Assembly (NCBI GenBank): GCA_009787625.1
Contig: WQSX01000022.1
Location: 1-43,800, forward strand
Direction of reading: 5' to 3'
DNA from: Oscillospiraceae bacterium
GTDB lineage: Bacteria; Bacillota; Clostridia; Oscillospirales; Oscillospiraceae
DNA length: 43,800 bases
Positions 31,438 through 40,477 of this stretch are shown one piece after another; position 1 is the first letter of the stretch; every line of letters starts with the position of its first letter. A model generated the notes under the pieces. It searched no databases. It was not told the origin of the DNA and was given only the letters and a program-made list of their open reading frames with translations. Position numbers and translations under genes: made by a program.

Positions 31438-34400
31438 CTATTTGCCTTTCTTAGAATATTTTTTGCGCAAGCTAATCACGGCAGGAGTGGCAACCAGTGC
31501 ACCACCGGGACAGAGCAAGATAGCATACCAAATAATTGAACTATTATCTCCGGTCTGCGGAACTCTCGGATTTGGCTCCGGAGTCGGGCTTGGATTTTGT
31601 GGTGGATAGGGAGGTGGTTCTGTTGGTGGAGTCGGTACGGGTGTGTGTGGAGTTATAGGAGCCGGAAGCGGTCGCCACGGTATCGGATCAAGCGGGTCAA
31701 TGCGTGGGATATTGATCGGTGGTGGTATTTTAGTGTAAACATTGGTAATCATAATAGTTACAGGACCTGCGGGGTTTGGGAAAACCATGCGGTGGAAAGG
31801 CAGTTCAGGTGAAGAGTGACTGAAAATATAATCGGGAATATTGGCGAAATGGTTCTCCCTGAAATGGAATCTGCCTATGGCGATGTCCTCAATTATTACG
31901 CCATCCGGATTCAGTAAATCCTCAAGTGAATAGACATGTTCGACAGCGAGTTGGTCAGTGACAGTCAGTTCAAAGTCTTGCAAATACTGTTTTAACAGAT
32001 CTTCGGGTATAGGATTGCCAAAGGCATCTTGGAATTTTTTTATAACCCTCAAAGAGTTGGGCGGTCCGATAGGTTCATTTATAATAGTGATAAAATCCGG
32101 AATTTGAGCGATTCTGTCGGGTGAAATTCCAATCGCCGCCGCGGCTGAATTTATCTGAGCTTGGGTGATAGTCGGGTCTATCGTAAAGAATGTATAGCCG
32201 TCTTGGGTGAGCGTTTCAAAACCATCGGGTGGAATTCGCTCATGCAGTACGAACAGAAATTGTGCGGGTCGGGTAATTAGCAGTTCATGGTCGAACACGG
32301 CTATGCCATCATCATTTGTGAGGACATCGGAGAGCAGTCTCCCAAATCGCACATTTTGATTTAGTGCCGGGAGCGATACGGGGGGAAGTCCGCCCGCAGG
32401 ACCGCTCATGTTGATGTTTGTGGCATAGAGGTCAAATGTGGCGTTTTTGATGTTATTTCCAACGGTGTCACGCTTAAATACCCTGACAACCTGGCGGCTT
32501 GCAACAGCTCCTGCGCCTGCATCGCCGACTTCCCAAGTCGTATCTGAAAGACCATCACTTTCACCCATCAGATTTAATGTGTTGCTTATAGTACCGGAGG
32601 CGCCCGGTGGCAACGTGACCAGTGCATCATAGACGATTTTGACAGGTTGGCGGTTTGGAATTACGAAAAATACAGTGTTTGCGGCATCTATGTTGTCAGG
32701 ACTGCCGGAGTTCACGCTCCAGAGCTGTCTATTATTGAAGCCTTTGGGCATTTCCACGGTGAACCCACCGACCCAGGTGCCGTCAGCACCTTGTGCTCTT
32801 GTGAAAAACCTCACGGAATCCATATATAGATTGAGATTTTGAAGCACGTCAACTGCGAAAATTTCATCAGGACCTTGTGTGGGAGGTGAGCCTGCCCCTG
32901 CACCAAAGTCAATCGAACCATCGGGGTTGACGATAATCTCAAAGCGCACAAGCCCCGAACCGTCGGGAGTATTTACCATGCTCTTAGAAAGGCGATGTTC
33001 GTCATATGTCACGCTGTAGTCGTTGTCAAAAGTACATGCCCCCACAGCCCTTGAAATTGTTGCGGTGTTTGTCATATCCACCGATGGGATACCCGGTCCG
33101 AGCAGTGATGGGTCAACCATTTCAAGCTGATAGCGAATCTCAAACTTATGCCTTACGTTGAGCCAATCACTGGGTGGAGCGGAGCCTGTGCCTGTCCAAC
33201 CGCCATCGGGTCGTGAACCTGAAAACTCCCGAAGCTGATTTAAGTTTGCTGTAAATGAGTTTGTGCCTAGAGTTACATCGCTCCCCCCAGGGAACGCATA
33301 GTAGCGATTAGTTTGTGTGTTAACCATGTAAAACGAACCCGCTACATATTTAAGTCTACTGTCAAAAACGTCTGAGAAAACGGGAGCAGGATTATCAGAC
33401 GGCCGGAAAAACGGAGTATCAGAGTATGCGCCGTTTATTGTTGCGGTGTAGTTGAAAATCCAAGCCGCGTCGGCGGAAGGTGTGCCTTTTTTGAAAAGCG
33501 GCCAGTAGTCGTTCGTAGTATCGGCAGCTACTCTCATCTCAGGGTTGCCTATCTGCGGAGTTCCCGAACCGGATTGATTCATGAGATAGATGGTGTTTTG
33601 AAAATATGCAGATGGGTTAGCTTTAACTTCATCAATCTGTGCGTCGGGTATCCAAATTCTGTAGTTTAATGTGAGTTTTACTTGCTCTTCAAACGGCCAG
33701 TGGGAGCTTTGTGTCGCACTGATTGTATTGCCCGTAAAACCGAAGAACATTCTCCAAGCGTTTGTATAATAGGGAACGAAGTCGGTGTGAATAAGCGCAT
33801 TCACAGGCGTGCCTCCCGCAGGATATGTGGCTGCACTGACCATGGCGGGGCCACCGGGAATCGGCATCGGAACATTGGGAACTCCGCTCCCACCGGGATT
33901 CCTGCCGAGCGTGTCATAGAGATAAAGTGGCATGAGATGAAGCCCGCCGGGTACTATCACCTCAACATGATAGTCAATCCAATACCGTTCGTTATTAGGG
34001 CCTAAAGGAATTGTGCCGGGTCGCTCTGCCCCGAGCGCAGGGTGACCGCAAAGTCCACCGCTGGTTTTGTTTAGGGTAGCAAGTCCTTGGTTTATGGTGA
34101 TATCACTGCCACCACCGCCGACACCGTCGCCGTCGGGCTCAAAAAACTCTACTTCGTTTGTGAAGGTTTCGGGAGAAGGCGGCAAAGTTTGATTTGCAAA
34201 TCGGGCAAAGTAGGAAATTTCGATTTTATAAACCGGACCGTATGTGCCGGGCACTGTAAGCGCAAAGTCCCAACCGACCGGTGCTGTTACAGGCGGTGTA
34301 GGTGGAGTGTCGGGCGCTCTCACAAATGATGAGGTGGGGTTTAGAGTAGCGGCTGTGCCGTCGAATGTTGGAGATGCAGTTAAATCATTGAAAAATCGTA

Positions 34401-36141
34401 TGTTTATTTGTGCATTTGGTGGCAACACCAAGCCGTCACCGAGCATGTCAAATAATCTTCCGTTAACAAGATTAGGTGATTTTTCGCCACCGACAACAAT
34501 CGACCACAAAATGCCTCTTTGTCCGCCGACATTTGCCTCGGAACCACTTTTGTGGATTTCAAAAGATTTGCCCACTTGGTCATCTACGTTGTCGCTCACA
34601 GGCGGCACAGGCATGATATTGACATTACCGTTTGCTGTTGCCCGGTTATTAACCGTGAAATTATAATTCCACAGGCTTGAGGCAATGCCCGAATTGTTTT
34701 CTATCAGCTTTTCAATATCAATGTGAAATCTAGCAGTTATGAACTCACCCGGCTCAAGAATAAGTCCGGTGAAAGTTGCCGTGAAAGATACAGTCGGAGT
34801 GTCGTTCCAAGTAACTGTCGGAACTATGCTTTCAGGAGGCAAGCTATTATTTCTCTGTACTTCAAATAGTGGCTGCGAAATAGCATTATCCGGGCCGGCA
34901 GGATTGGCTATGTTTGAGCCGTTTACAGTGATAGCGTCAGTGAATACTATATTACTTATATCCTGCCCCAGAGCAGTTATTGAAACCATATAGTAGATAG
35001 CACCCTCGGAACCAATACCACTTCCCGTGGCATCGGGTCTGTAGCTTGAAGTTTTATTTATGGTGAGCGAGCCGGTTGAGGGGATTGGTGGGGGTACTTC
35101 AACGATTTCGCCGCCACCGAAATCAAGATTGCCGCCCGAACCTGCCGTAAACTGCGCTGTAACATCGAGTACCAGTTCAACGTTTGAATAGTAGTCGATA
35201 AAGTTACTGCCGTCAGGAGTTGGATCACCGTCACTGTTAACATTCGCAAACCACACATGGAGCAGTGGTCCCGGAACGCCTGTAGCGTTAGTTGCGGATA
35301 TTGTGTACCACCCGATTATAGCGTTTGTGCCGGGGAATCTAATCGGTGTTTGTGGGATTGCGTTTTGCATTACAAGGCTGTCCGGCATCTGATAGACAAG
35401 CACACTGCCATTAAGTCCTGCGACTGTGTTTGCGGAGTCAGTGGCGGGGGAGCCGTCATATGAAAGTTGTAAGCCCGTCGACGGATTTTCTGCAAAAGTT
35501 ATTTCAATTTTGTAGTTGTTGCCGATGAGGGGAGGGTTTGAAGAGCCCAATAAATTGCCATCCGCATCGGAAATTTCGACACCGGTTACAAACTCTCTCA
35601 AATTCCAAGGCTCAGTTGCAGAACTGGCGGTGATGTTTGAGAGCATCGGTGAAACAGGGCTCAGTAGCTCAGAAAAAGCACCGATTACGGAGTGAGCGCC
35701 GGAGTTTGTTTCAAAACTCGGAATTTCGGGTGGTTTTTCAGGAAAGTCGGGAGCTGAGCCTTGGTCATTAGGAGGATTATTGTCGGTGGGAGAATCCTGT
35801 TCGGGTGATTGCTCACTCGAAGGGACTTCGCCCTGCGGAGTTTCACCCTGTGAGGGTGTATCTTGCTCAGTCCCGGTTTGTGGGACTTCAGTTTGCGGGG
35901 GGACGCCGGGTGCAGTTTCGCCTTGTGGCGGTGTTGATTGATCTTCTTCAGGCGCAGGGGGTTCTGTGGGAGTTTCATCTGTAGGCGGTGTTTCGCTTGG
36001 TTGAGTTTCGCTGCCGACAGCCTCTAAGTTGTCCTCAGCTTGTCCGGTCGCAATCATATAGGGTAAAGAGGATATTACGGTGAGCAACATAGCAATGACA
36101 AGAACTTTAGCAATCAGTTTTTTGAATTTTGAATGTTTCAT
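31438..36141 (-). CDS. Large sortase-anchored adhesin/pilin-like protein with VPQTG motif
   Basis: 1567 residues. A signal peptide (about 1-34) is followed by a Pro/Thr/Glu/Gln-rich region (about 40-150). Then come several immunoglobulin-like domains with isopeptide-type features (SLTINKTSSYRPDATGSG, ATLNKTSGGLCGHPALG, SMVNTPDGSGLVRFEIIVN). A SpaA-like domain (VVRVFKRDTVGNNIKNATFD, LFVLHERIPPDGFE) and a Cna-B-like domain (SLRVIKKFQDAFGNPIP) lie near the C-terminus. A Pro-rich segment leads to VPQTG (1527-1531), a membrane helix and the tail RKKYSKKGK. Such proteins build surface fibrils or adhesins stabilised by Lys-Asn bonds. GGAGAGGGG precedes the ATG, with a structured leader and a palindromic operator upstream. 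srtB follows within 5 bp. Confidence 0.9.
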   Translation of the reverse strand: MKHSKFKKLIAKVLVIAMLLTVISSLPYMIATGQAEDNLEAVGSETQPSETPPTDETPTEPPAPEEDQSTPPQGETAPGVPPQTEVPQTGTEQDTPSQGETPQGEVPSSEQSPEQDSPTDNNPPNDQGSAPDFPEKPPEIPSFETNSGAHSVIGAFSELLSPVSPMLSNITASSATEPWNLREFVTGVEISDADGNLLGSSNPPLIGNNYKIEITFAENPSTGLQLSYDGSPATDSANTVAGLNGSVLVYQMPDSLVMQNAIPQTPIRFPGTNAIIGWYTISATNATGVPGPLLHVWFANVNSDGDPTPDGSNFIDYYSNVELVLDVTAQFTAGSGGNLDFGGGEIVEVPPPIPSTGSLTINKTSSYRPDATGSGIGSEGAIYYMVSITALGQDISNIVFTDAITVNGSNIANPAGPDNAISQPLFEVQRNNSLPPESIVPTVTWNDTPTVSFTATFTGLILEPGEFITARFHIDIEKLIENNSGIASSLWNYNFTVNNRATANGNVNIMPVPPVSDNVDDQVGKSFEIHKSGSEANVGGQRGILWSIVVGGEKSPNLVNGRLFDMLGDGLVLPPNAQINIRFFNDLTASPTFDGTAATLNPTSSFVRAPDTPPTPPVTAPVGWDFALTVPGTYGPVYKIEISYFARFANQTLPPSPETFTNEVEFFEPDGDGVGGGGSDITINQGLATLNKTSGGLCGHPALGAERPGTIPLGPNNERYWIDYHVEVIVPGGLHLMPLYLYDTLGRNPGGSGVPNVPMPIPGGPAMVSAATYPAGGTPVNALIHTDFVPYYTNAWRMFFGFTGNTISATQSSHWPFEEQVKLTLNYRIWIPDAQIDEVKANPSAYFQNTIYLMNQSGSGTPQIGNPEMRVAADTTNDYWPLFKKGTPSADAAWIFNYTATINGAYSDTPFFRPSDNPAPVFSDVFDSRLKYVAGSFYMVNTQTNRYYAFPGGSDVTLGTNSFTANLNQLREFSGSRPDGGWTGTGSAPPSDWLNVRHKFEIRYQLEMVDPSLLGPGIPSVDMTNTATISRAVGACTFDNDYSVTYDEHRLSKSMVNTPDGSGLVRFEIIVNPDGSIDFGAGAGSPPTQGPDEIFAVDVLQNLNLYMDSVRFFTRAQGADGTWVGGFTVEMPKGFNNRQLWSVNSGSPDNIDAANTVFFVIPNRQPVKIVYDALVTLPPGASGTISNTLNLMGESDGLSDTTWEVGDAGAGAVASRQVVRVFKRDTVGNNIKNATFDLYATNINMSGPAGGLPPVSLPALNQNVRFGRLLSDVLTNDDGIAVFDHELLITRPAQFLFVLHERIPPDGFETLTQDGYTFFTIDPTITQAQINSAAAAIGISPDRIAQIPDFITIINEPIGPPNSLRVIKKFQDAFGNPIPEDLLKQYLQDFELTVTDQLAVEHVYSLEDLLNPDGVIIEDIAIGRFHFRENHFANIPDYIFSHSSPELPFHRMVFPNPAGPVTIMITNVYTKIPPPINIPRIDPLDPIPWRPLPAPITPHTPVPTPPTEPPPYPPQNPSPTPEPNPRVPQTGDNSSIIWYAILLCPGGALVATPAVISLRKKYSKKGK

Positions 36142-36171
36142 AAAATGACAACCCCTCTCCTAAAAACACAG

Positions 36172-36224
36172 GCACAAAACAACGAGTAAAAAATGTCGTT
36201 TTGTGCGTCAACAAAAAAGCACAA
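36172..36224 (-). promoter_or_regulatory. Structured leader with mutually exclusive hairpins (copy 2)
   Basis: In RNA sense, TTGTGC (36224-36219) can pair with GCACAA of segment 36206-36199. The same segment (GCACAAAA) can instead pair with TTTTGTGC (36179-36172). The downstream hairpin matches that of copy 1 (18254-18291), including GCACAAAA-YGACA and CGTTTTGTGCC-type edges with differing loops. Confidence 0.5.
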
Positions 36225-36267
36225 TTTATGCTGAAACATGGGTTTCGCGATGCGCTTTTATAGCTTG

Positions 36268-36296
36268 AAATTACCACAAGCCCCCATTGATGTCAA
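36268..36296 (-). promoter_or_regulatory. Promoter of the adhesin gene
   Basis: Minus-strand TTGACA (36296-36291), a 17-bp spacer and TAATTT (36273-36268). The start near 36261 gives a leader of about 120 nt. Confidence 0.6.
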
Positions 36297-36303
36297 TGGG
36301 GGC
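36280..36303. promoter_or_regulatory. 24-bp palindrome over the adhesin -35 box
   Basis: GCCCCCATTGA (36280-36290), two central bases, and the exact complement (36293-36303). It covers the -35 TTGACA, so it looks like a repressor operator. The alternative is a GC-rich terminator stem for the upstream P5C dehydrogenase gene, but only TTGTGGTAATTT follows rather than a U run. Confidence 0.6.
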
Positions 36304-36393
36304 AAGAGAAGATTAATCAATAAGTTACACCTTAAACACAATCTGTCCACAAGTGGGGGGAGAGGGGGTAGCGGGCGCAAGACAGAGGACGGT

Positions 36394-36492
36394 GCGTGAC
36401 AGGGGGGCGGTTCATCTGTCACACGAGCAGACAAAATATGCTTTTGCTAAAGGTTATGGTCATGTGACAGAGGAACCGTCCCCCTGTCACGC
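36394..36492. repeat. 99-bp inverted repeat downstream of the P5C dehydrogenase gene
   Basis: 29-bp arms (36394-36422 and 36464-36492) match at 27 of 29 positions; the arms begin GCGTGACAGGGGG. A 41-bp spacer lies between. The 21 bp at 36467-36487 recur exactly at 38161-38181 on the other side of the dehydrogenase gene. The motif GACAGAGGAACCGTCCCCC resembles a dispersed palindromic repeat. Confidence 0.75.
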
Positions 36493-36493
36493 A

Positions 36494-38119
36494 TCACTCC
36501 TCCAACATAAACGGATAGTTGACATCATGGGGGGGTACGAAGCTTTCTTTTACTGTTTTTAGGCTTATCCAACGGTATAGGTTGAGCGGGCTTCCTGCCT
36601 TATCATTTGTTCCCGAACCACGTGCGCCGCCGAATGGTTGTTGCCCGACCATTGCGCCTGTGGGCTTGTCATTTATATAGAAATTACCAGCAGAATTCAT
36701 GAGAACCTTTTCCATGCTCGCAAGAACCTCACGGTCTTGTGAGAAGATAGCCCCTGTGAGTGCATACTTAGAGGAAGTGGCACATTCGGTCAAAGTTTTC
36801 TCAAATTCGTTGTCGGGATAGACGAACACAGTGAGCACGGGTCCGAACAGCTCGGTGTGCATTGTTTCATAATCCTTGTTATCGGTCAAAATAACAGTGG
36901 GTTCAATGAAGTATCCCTCACTGTCGTCATAACCGCCGCAGAGCACGTCAGCATCAGAAGCGGCGTTTGCGTTGTCAATGGCAGACTTAATGGTATTGAA
37001 CGAATTTTTGTCTATGACAGCCGACATAAAGTTAGTAAAATCAGCGACATCTCCGACTTTTAATTTTTCAATTTCACTCAGTAGCATTGGCCTTAAAGTA
37101 GGCCACATAGACTCAGGAATGTAGGCGCGTGAGGCCGCAGAACATTTCTGCCCCTGATACTCATAAGCACCACGGACAAGAGCGCAACTGACGGCAGGCA
37201 CATCAGCAGAAGCATGAGCAAAAACGTAGTTCTTACCGCCTGTTTCGCCGACGAGGCGGGGATAGGAGATATAGTCTTTGAGATGGTTGCCCACATGTTT
37301 CCAAACATCACTAAATACTTCAGTGGACCCTGTGAAGTGGAACCCCGCAAGGCGTATATCACTTACGACAACACGGCTGACATCAGCACCTGACGACGGC
37401 ACAAAGTTTATGACACCCGCAGGTAATCCTGCTTCCATGAGAAGCTGCATTACATAGTAGTTGGAAAGCACCGCAGTTGTGGCAGGTTTCCACACAACTG
37501 TGTTGCCGACCATAGCGGGAGATGCAACCAGATTTAGCCCGATAGCAGTGAAGTTAAAAGGAGAGATGGCAAGAACGAACCCCTCAAGAGGTCGATAGAC
37601 CAGGCGGTTCCAGACCCCTTTTATACTCTCAGGTTGCTCGCGATAGATTTGGTCTGCAAAATACACATTAAAGCGCAAAAAGTCGATAAGCTCACACGCC
37701 GAATCTATCTCAGCTTGATAGGCGACTTTGCTCTGATTGTTCATTGTGGCGGCGTTGAGCTTTGCACGGTATTTCGTGCTTGCAAGTTCAGCCGCTTTGA
37801 GGAAAATCGCCGCCCTATGCTCCCAAGGCATATCTTCCCACGACGCCTTTGCCGCCATCGAGGCTTCAACTGCGTCTTTAAGCTCTTTTTCGCCTGCAAC
37901 AGAGCATTCAGCAAGCACATGACTGTGCTTGTGGGGCATAACAACCTTGATTTTCTTCTCTGTAAAAATCTCCTTACCGCCAATAATAAGCGGAATTTGG
38001 ACAACTTCCTCGCGTTGCCTCCTAATCTCAGCCTTGAGCTTAGCACGCTCAGGACACCCCGGACGATACTCAAAAATAGGCTCATTCACAGGCAAAGGAA
38101 CATTGTAATTACCAAAACT
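36494..38119 (-). CDS. pruA: L-glutamate gamma-semialdehyde (1-pyrroline-5-carboxylate) dehydrogenase
   Basis: 541 residues from the ATG at 38119 (AAAGGA about 12 bp upstream; the frame continues to a TTG at 38143). It oxidises glutamate semialdehyde to glutamate with NAD+ in proline and arginine breakdown. Recognisable are FNFTAIGLNLVASPAMVGNT (cofactor side), FTGSTEVF, the general base Glu in LVGETGGKNYVFAH, nucleophile Cys in YQGQKCSAASRAY, and MVGQQPFGGARGSGTNDKAG near the end. Length and these motifs match the monofunctional eukaryote-type and clostridial PruA group. No proline dehydrogenase gene is adjacent. The gene is bracketed by copies of a palindromic repeat. Confidence 0.93.
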   Translation of the reverse strand, partial: SFGNYNVPLPVNEPIFEYRPGCPERAKLKAEIRRQREEVVQIPLIIGGKEIFTEKKIKVVMPHKHSHVLAECSVAGEKELKDAVEASMAAKASWEDMPWEHRAAIFLKAAELASTKYRAKLNAATMNNQSKVAYQAEIDSACELIDFLRFNVYFADQIYREQPESIKGVWNRLVYRPLEGFVLAISPFNFTAIGLNLVASPAMVGNTVVWKPATTAVLSNYYVMQLLMEAGLPAGVINFVPSSGADVSRVVVSDIRLAGFHFTGSTEVFSDVWKHVGNHLKDYISYPRLVGETGGKNYVFAHASADVPAVSCALVRGAYEYQGQKCSAASRAYIPESMWPTLRPMLLSEIEKLKVGDVADFTNFMSAVIDKNSFNTIKSAIDNANAASDADVLCGGYDDSEGYFIEPTVILTDNKDYETMHTELFGPVLTVFVYPDNEFEKTLTECATSSKYALTGAIFSQDREVLASMEKVLMNSAGNFYINDKPTGAMVGQQPFGGARGSGTNDKAGSPLNLYRWISLKTVKESFVPPHDVNYPFMLEE

Positions 38120-38160
38120 CATTGCAAAAACCAATCCTTTCAAACGATTTAGTTAGTTGA

Positions 38161-38181
38161 GACAGAGGAACCGTCCCCCTG
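38161..38181. repeat. Single half of the 29-bp repeat, upstream of the P5C dehydrogenase gene
   Basis: 21 bp identical to 36467-36487 (GACAGAGGAACCGTCCCCCT plus G). The sequence then diverges into GACTCAG. It lies 42 bp upstream of the dehydrogenase ATG in its leader or promoter region. Confidence 0.7.
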
Positions 38182-38335
38182 ACTCAGTGACAATAAAGAT
38201 ATTATCACAGTATATATCCACTTGCAAGGAGTATTATAATGGTGTAAAATGATTTTTGAAATTAGTATCTAAAAGAGGAAGGAAGTTGTCGTAATTCACG
38301 CAAAATAATATACGAATTATGATTAAAAAGATTAA

Positions 38336-39526
38336 ATGGTAACATTATTAATTGCATTAATATACTTGGCATTCATAGCCTTAGGACTTGGGCAGGCAGA
38401 GTCACTTTTGGGTTCAGCGTGGCCGACAATGCATCTTCAAATAGGTGCACAGCTTGAAAATGCAGGCTTTATAACAATGATATTCGCCGCAGGCACAATA
38501 ATTTCAAGCCTATTATCAGACCGAATAACAAGGCGCTTAGGAGCAGGAGTAACAACCGCAATAGGTGTGCTGGTACTCGCAACAGCCATATTCGGGGTGT
38601 CAACCGCAAACACATTTTGGGTAGTAATGCTGTGGGCAATCCCGCATGGTCTTGCCTCAGGCACAATAGATGCCGCACTCAACAACTACGTGGCTAGGCA
38701 TTATAGTGGTCGTTACATGAGCTGGCTTCACTGTTTTTGGGGAGTTGGCGCAATAATAAGCCCATATATAATGGGCTACGCGTTGGCGGCAAGCCACGGT
38801 TGGCAACACGGTTATTTCACAGTGTCAATGGCACAGATTGCTATAGCGATAATAATTTTTGCGAGCTTGCCACTATGGCGAAAAAAGGGTGGGGGAGTAC
38901 CACCTGCCGAAGAGCGCGGCAAAGCAATGCCACTGCGCCAAGTGCTGAAAATACGCGGTGTGAAGCTGACGATGCTGGCATTTTTTGCATATTGTGCGGC
39001 AGAGGCGACGACAATGCTGTGGGCAACCAGTTATCTCGTGTTTCAGCGAGGAATAGCCGAAGAGGTAGCGGCAAGGCATGCATCGCTGTTCTTTTGGGGA
39101 ATAATGAGCGGGCGATTGCTCGGTGGATTTATCTCCGACAAAATAGGTGACCGCAATATGATAAGAGGCAGTATCGTGATTATGCTGACGGCAATAATAA
39201 TGATAGCATTGCCTGTAGAGCCCGATATAGTCAGTCTGGCAGGGCTAGTTATATTCGGGCTAGGCTGTGCAACTGTATACCCTTCAATCATACATGCCAC
39301 GCCGTCTAATTTCGGTGAAGAGAATTCAAGGGCAATAATAGGTGTGTTAATGGCAGCGGCCTATACCGGGTCAACGCTAATGCCGCCACTGTTGGGGCAA
39401 ATAGCCAGATTTACCGGCATAGGCTTCTATCCAATATTTCTGCTGATATTTACGGCGCTGTTGCTTGTAATGTCGGAGTGGTTAAATCGAACTGTGGACA
39501 AAGGGAAGAACTTGGGGGAGACGTAA
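38336..39526 (+). CDS. MFS family permease
   Basis: 396 residues with 12 hydrophobic segments and no signal peptide. The loop 2-3 motif reads SDRITRRLGAGVTTAIG (motif A type), and the mirrored loop 8-9 reads ISDKIGDRNMIRGS. LHCFWGVGAIISPYIMG in the fifth segment region resembles fucose-permease-like MFS proteins, so sugar uptake is possible, but the substrate is not established. A stop codon abuts the ATG, so the start is fixed as the first in-frame one. The ribosome binding site is weak (AAAAAGATT). It is convergent with the metalloprotease gene across a 159-bp inverted repeat. Confidence 0.85.
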   Translation: MVTLLIALIYLAFIALGLGQAESLLGSAWPTMHLQIGAQLENAGFITMIFAAGTIISSLLSDRITRRLGAGVTTAIGVLVLATAIFGVSTANTFWVVMLWAIPHGLASGTIDAALNNYVARHYSGRYMSWLHCFWGVGAIISPYIMGYALAASHGWQHGYFTVSMAQIAIAIIIFASLPLWRKKGGGVPPAEERGKAMPLRQVLKIRGVKLTMLAFFAYCAAEATTMLWATSYLVFQRGIAEEVAARHASLFFWGIMSGRLLGGFISDKIGDRNMIRGSIVIMLTAIIMIALPVEPDIVSLAGLVIFGLGCATVYPSIIHATPSNFGEENSRAIIGVLMAAAYTGSTLMPPLLGQIARFTGIGFYPIFLLIFTALLLVMSEWLNRTVDKGKNLGET

Positions 39527-39552
39527 AGTAGAGGAACCATAATGCAGGTGTG

Positions 39553-39710
39553 GTGCTCCGCAGCGAGGGTACTAAAAATTATTAGTACCGCTCAGCCGCC
39601 TCTTTGCCACCAGTGCATATACATTTGTTTAGTTTTTTACTTTTCTTATACTGGTTTTTCTGATGTCGGTCGGGATACTAATAATTTTTAGTACCCTCGC
39701 CGCGGAGCAC
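39553..39710. repeat. 158-bp MITE-like element with 37-38-bp terminal inverted repeats
   Basis: GTGCTCCGCAGCGAGGGTAC onward (39553-39589) matches the complement of 39673-39710, with two transitions. The arms contain the inner palindrome TACTAAAAATTATTAGTA. The 83-bp core has a short inverted repeat (CCAGT near 39612 and ACTGG near 39652) and no coding frame. It lies between two convergent genes. Confidence 0.65.
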
Positions 39711-39744
39711 GGGAAGTCTATCCCATGTCGTGAGTACCGTAGGG

Positions 39745-40419
39745 TTAATCCCAAGCCTCGTCTCCGAGGCAAAAATGCAGTTCTTTTAGTCGAGCCTTTA
39801 AAACCTTGTAGTTTGGCAAAATTTGACCTACTATGGCCCAAAAACGCTCGGAGTGGTTCATCTCGGTCAAATGAGCGAGTTCATGAACGACAACGTAATC
39901 GATCAAATCGTCATCAGCCAAAACAATCCGCCAAGAAAAATTGAGGCTCTTTTTAGAGGAACAACTGCCCCAACGAGTTTTTGCGCTGTTGACCCGAACG
40001 GTGGACGGAGTGACTCCCATGATTGAAGAATAATACGAGACTCGCTCAATAATTAATTGCTTGGCGAGTGAGCGATAAATTTTGATGCAAGCCGCTTTGA
40101 TTTCAACAGAATTTAAACCCGGCGGAATGTAAAATTTGCCATTTTCAAATCCGGTAAAATCAGCAAAACGATTTTCGATTGGAAACATTCTCCCACGGAA
40201 AGGGATACTGTCGCCATATTCAAACCTGGCACTTTCTCGATGTTTTGCTCTGTCGCTGAAGTAGAGAAGTTTATCCTCAATCCACTTCTCCTTAGATGAA
40301 ACAAACCGATCAATAACATGCATAGGAGCTTTCAAAGGTGCCCGAACCTCAATGGAGCCATCACGGACATGAAGAGCGATAGTCTTGCGAACAGAGCGGG
40401 TTAGAGTGTAATTAACCAT
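39745..40419 (-). CDS. YgjP-like (DUF45) zinc metallopeptidase
   Basis: 224 residues, cytoplasmic. The N-terminal beta part (VRKTIALHVRDGSIEVRAP, RGRMFPIENRF) and the C-terminal catalytic part match DUF45/YgjP. The motif HELAHLTEMNHSERFW supplies HExxH plus the third His, and NSAKTRWGSCSSKKSLNFSWR is the family's other hallmark. YgjP proteins resemble M48/SprT peptidases and are linked to type I restriction loci in some genomes, but no such locus is here. GGAGGTGA precedes the ATG. The substrate is unknown. Confidence 0.92.
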   Translation of the reverse strand: MVNYTLTRSVRKTIALHVRDGSIEVRAPLKAPMHVIDRFVSSKEKWIEDKLLYFSDRAKHRESARFEYGDSIPFRGRMFPIENRFADFTGFENGKFYIPPGLNSVEIKAACIKIYRSLAKQLIIERVSYYSSIMGVTPSTVRVNSAKTRWGSCSSKKSLNFSWRIVLADDDLIDYVVVHELAHLTEMNHSERFWAIVGQILPNYKVLKARLKELHFCLGDEAWD

Positions 40420-40477
40420 AATCTCACCTCCTGCAAAAATATCAACTTAGTCGGGGAAGCAATAAATAACTTTTTTC

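Larger units (their letters stand above)
36142..36493. other. 352-bp region between the adhesin and P5C dehydrogenase genes
   Basis: Contains, from the adhesin outward, the switch-like leader (36172-36224), the promoter with 24-bp palindrome (36268-36303), an unremarkable stretch, and the 99-bp inverted repeat (36394-36492) that ends against the dehydrogenase stop codon. No coding frame is supported. Confidence 0.6.
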
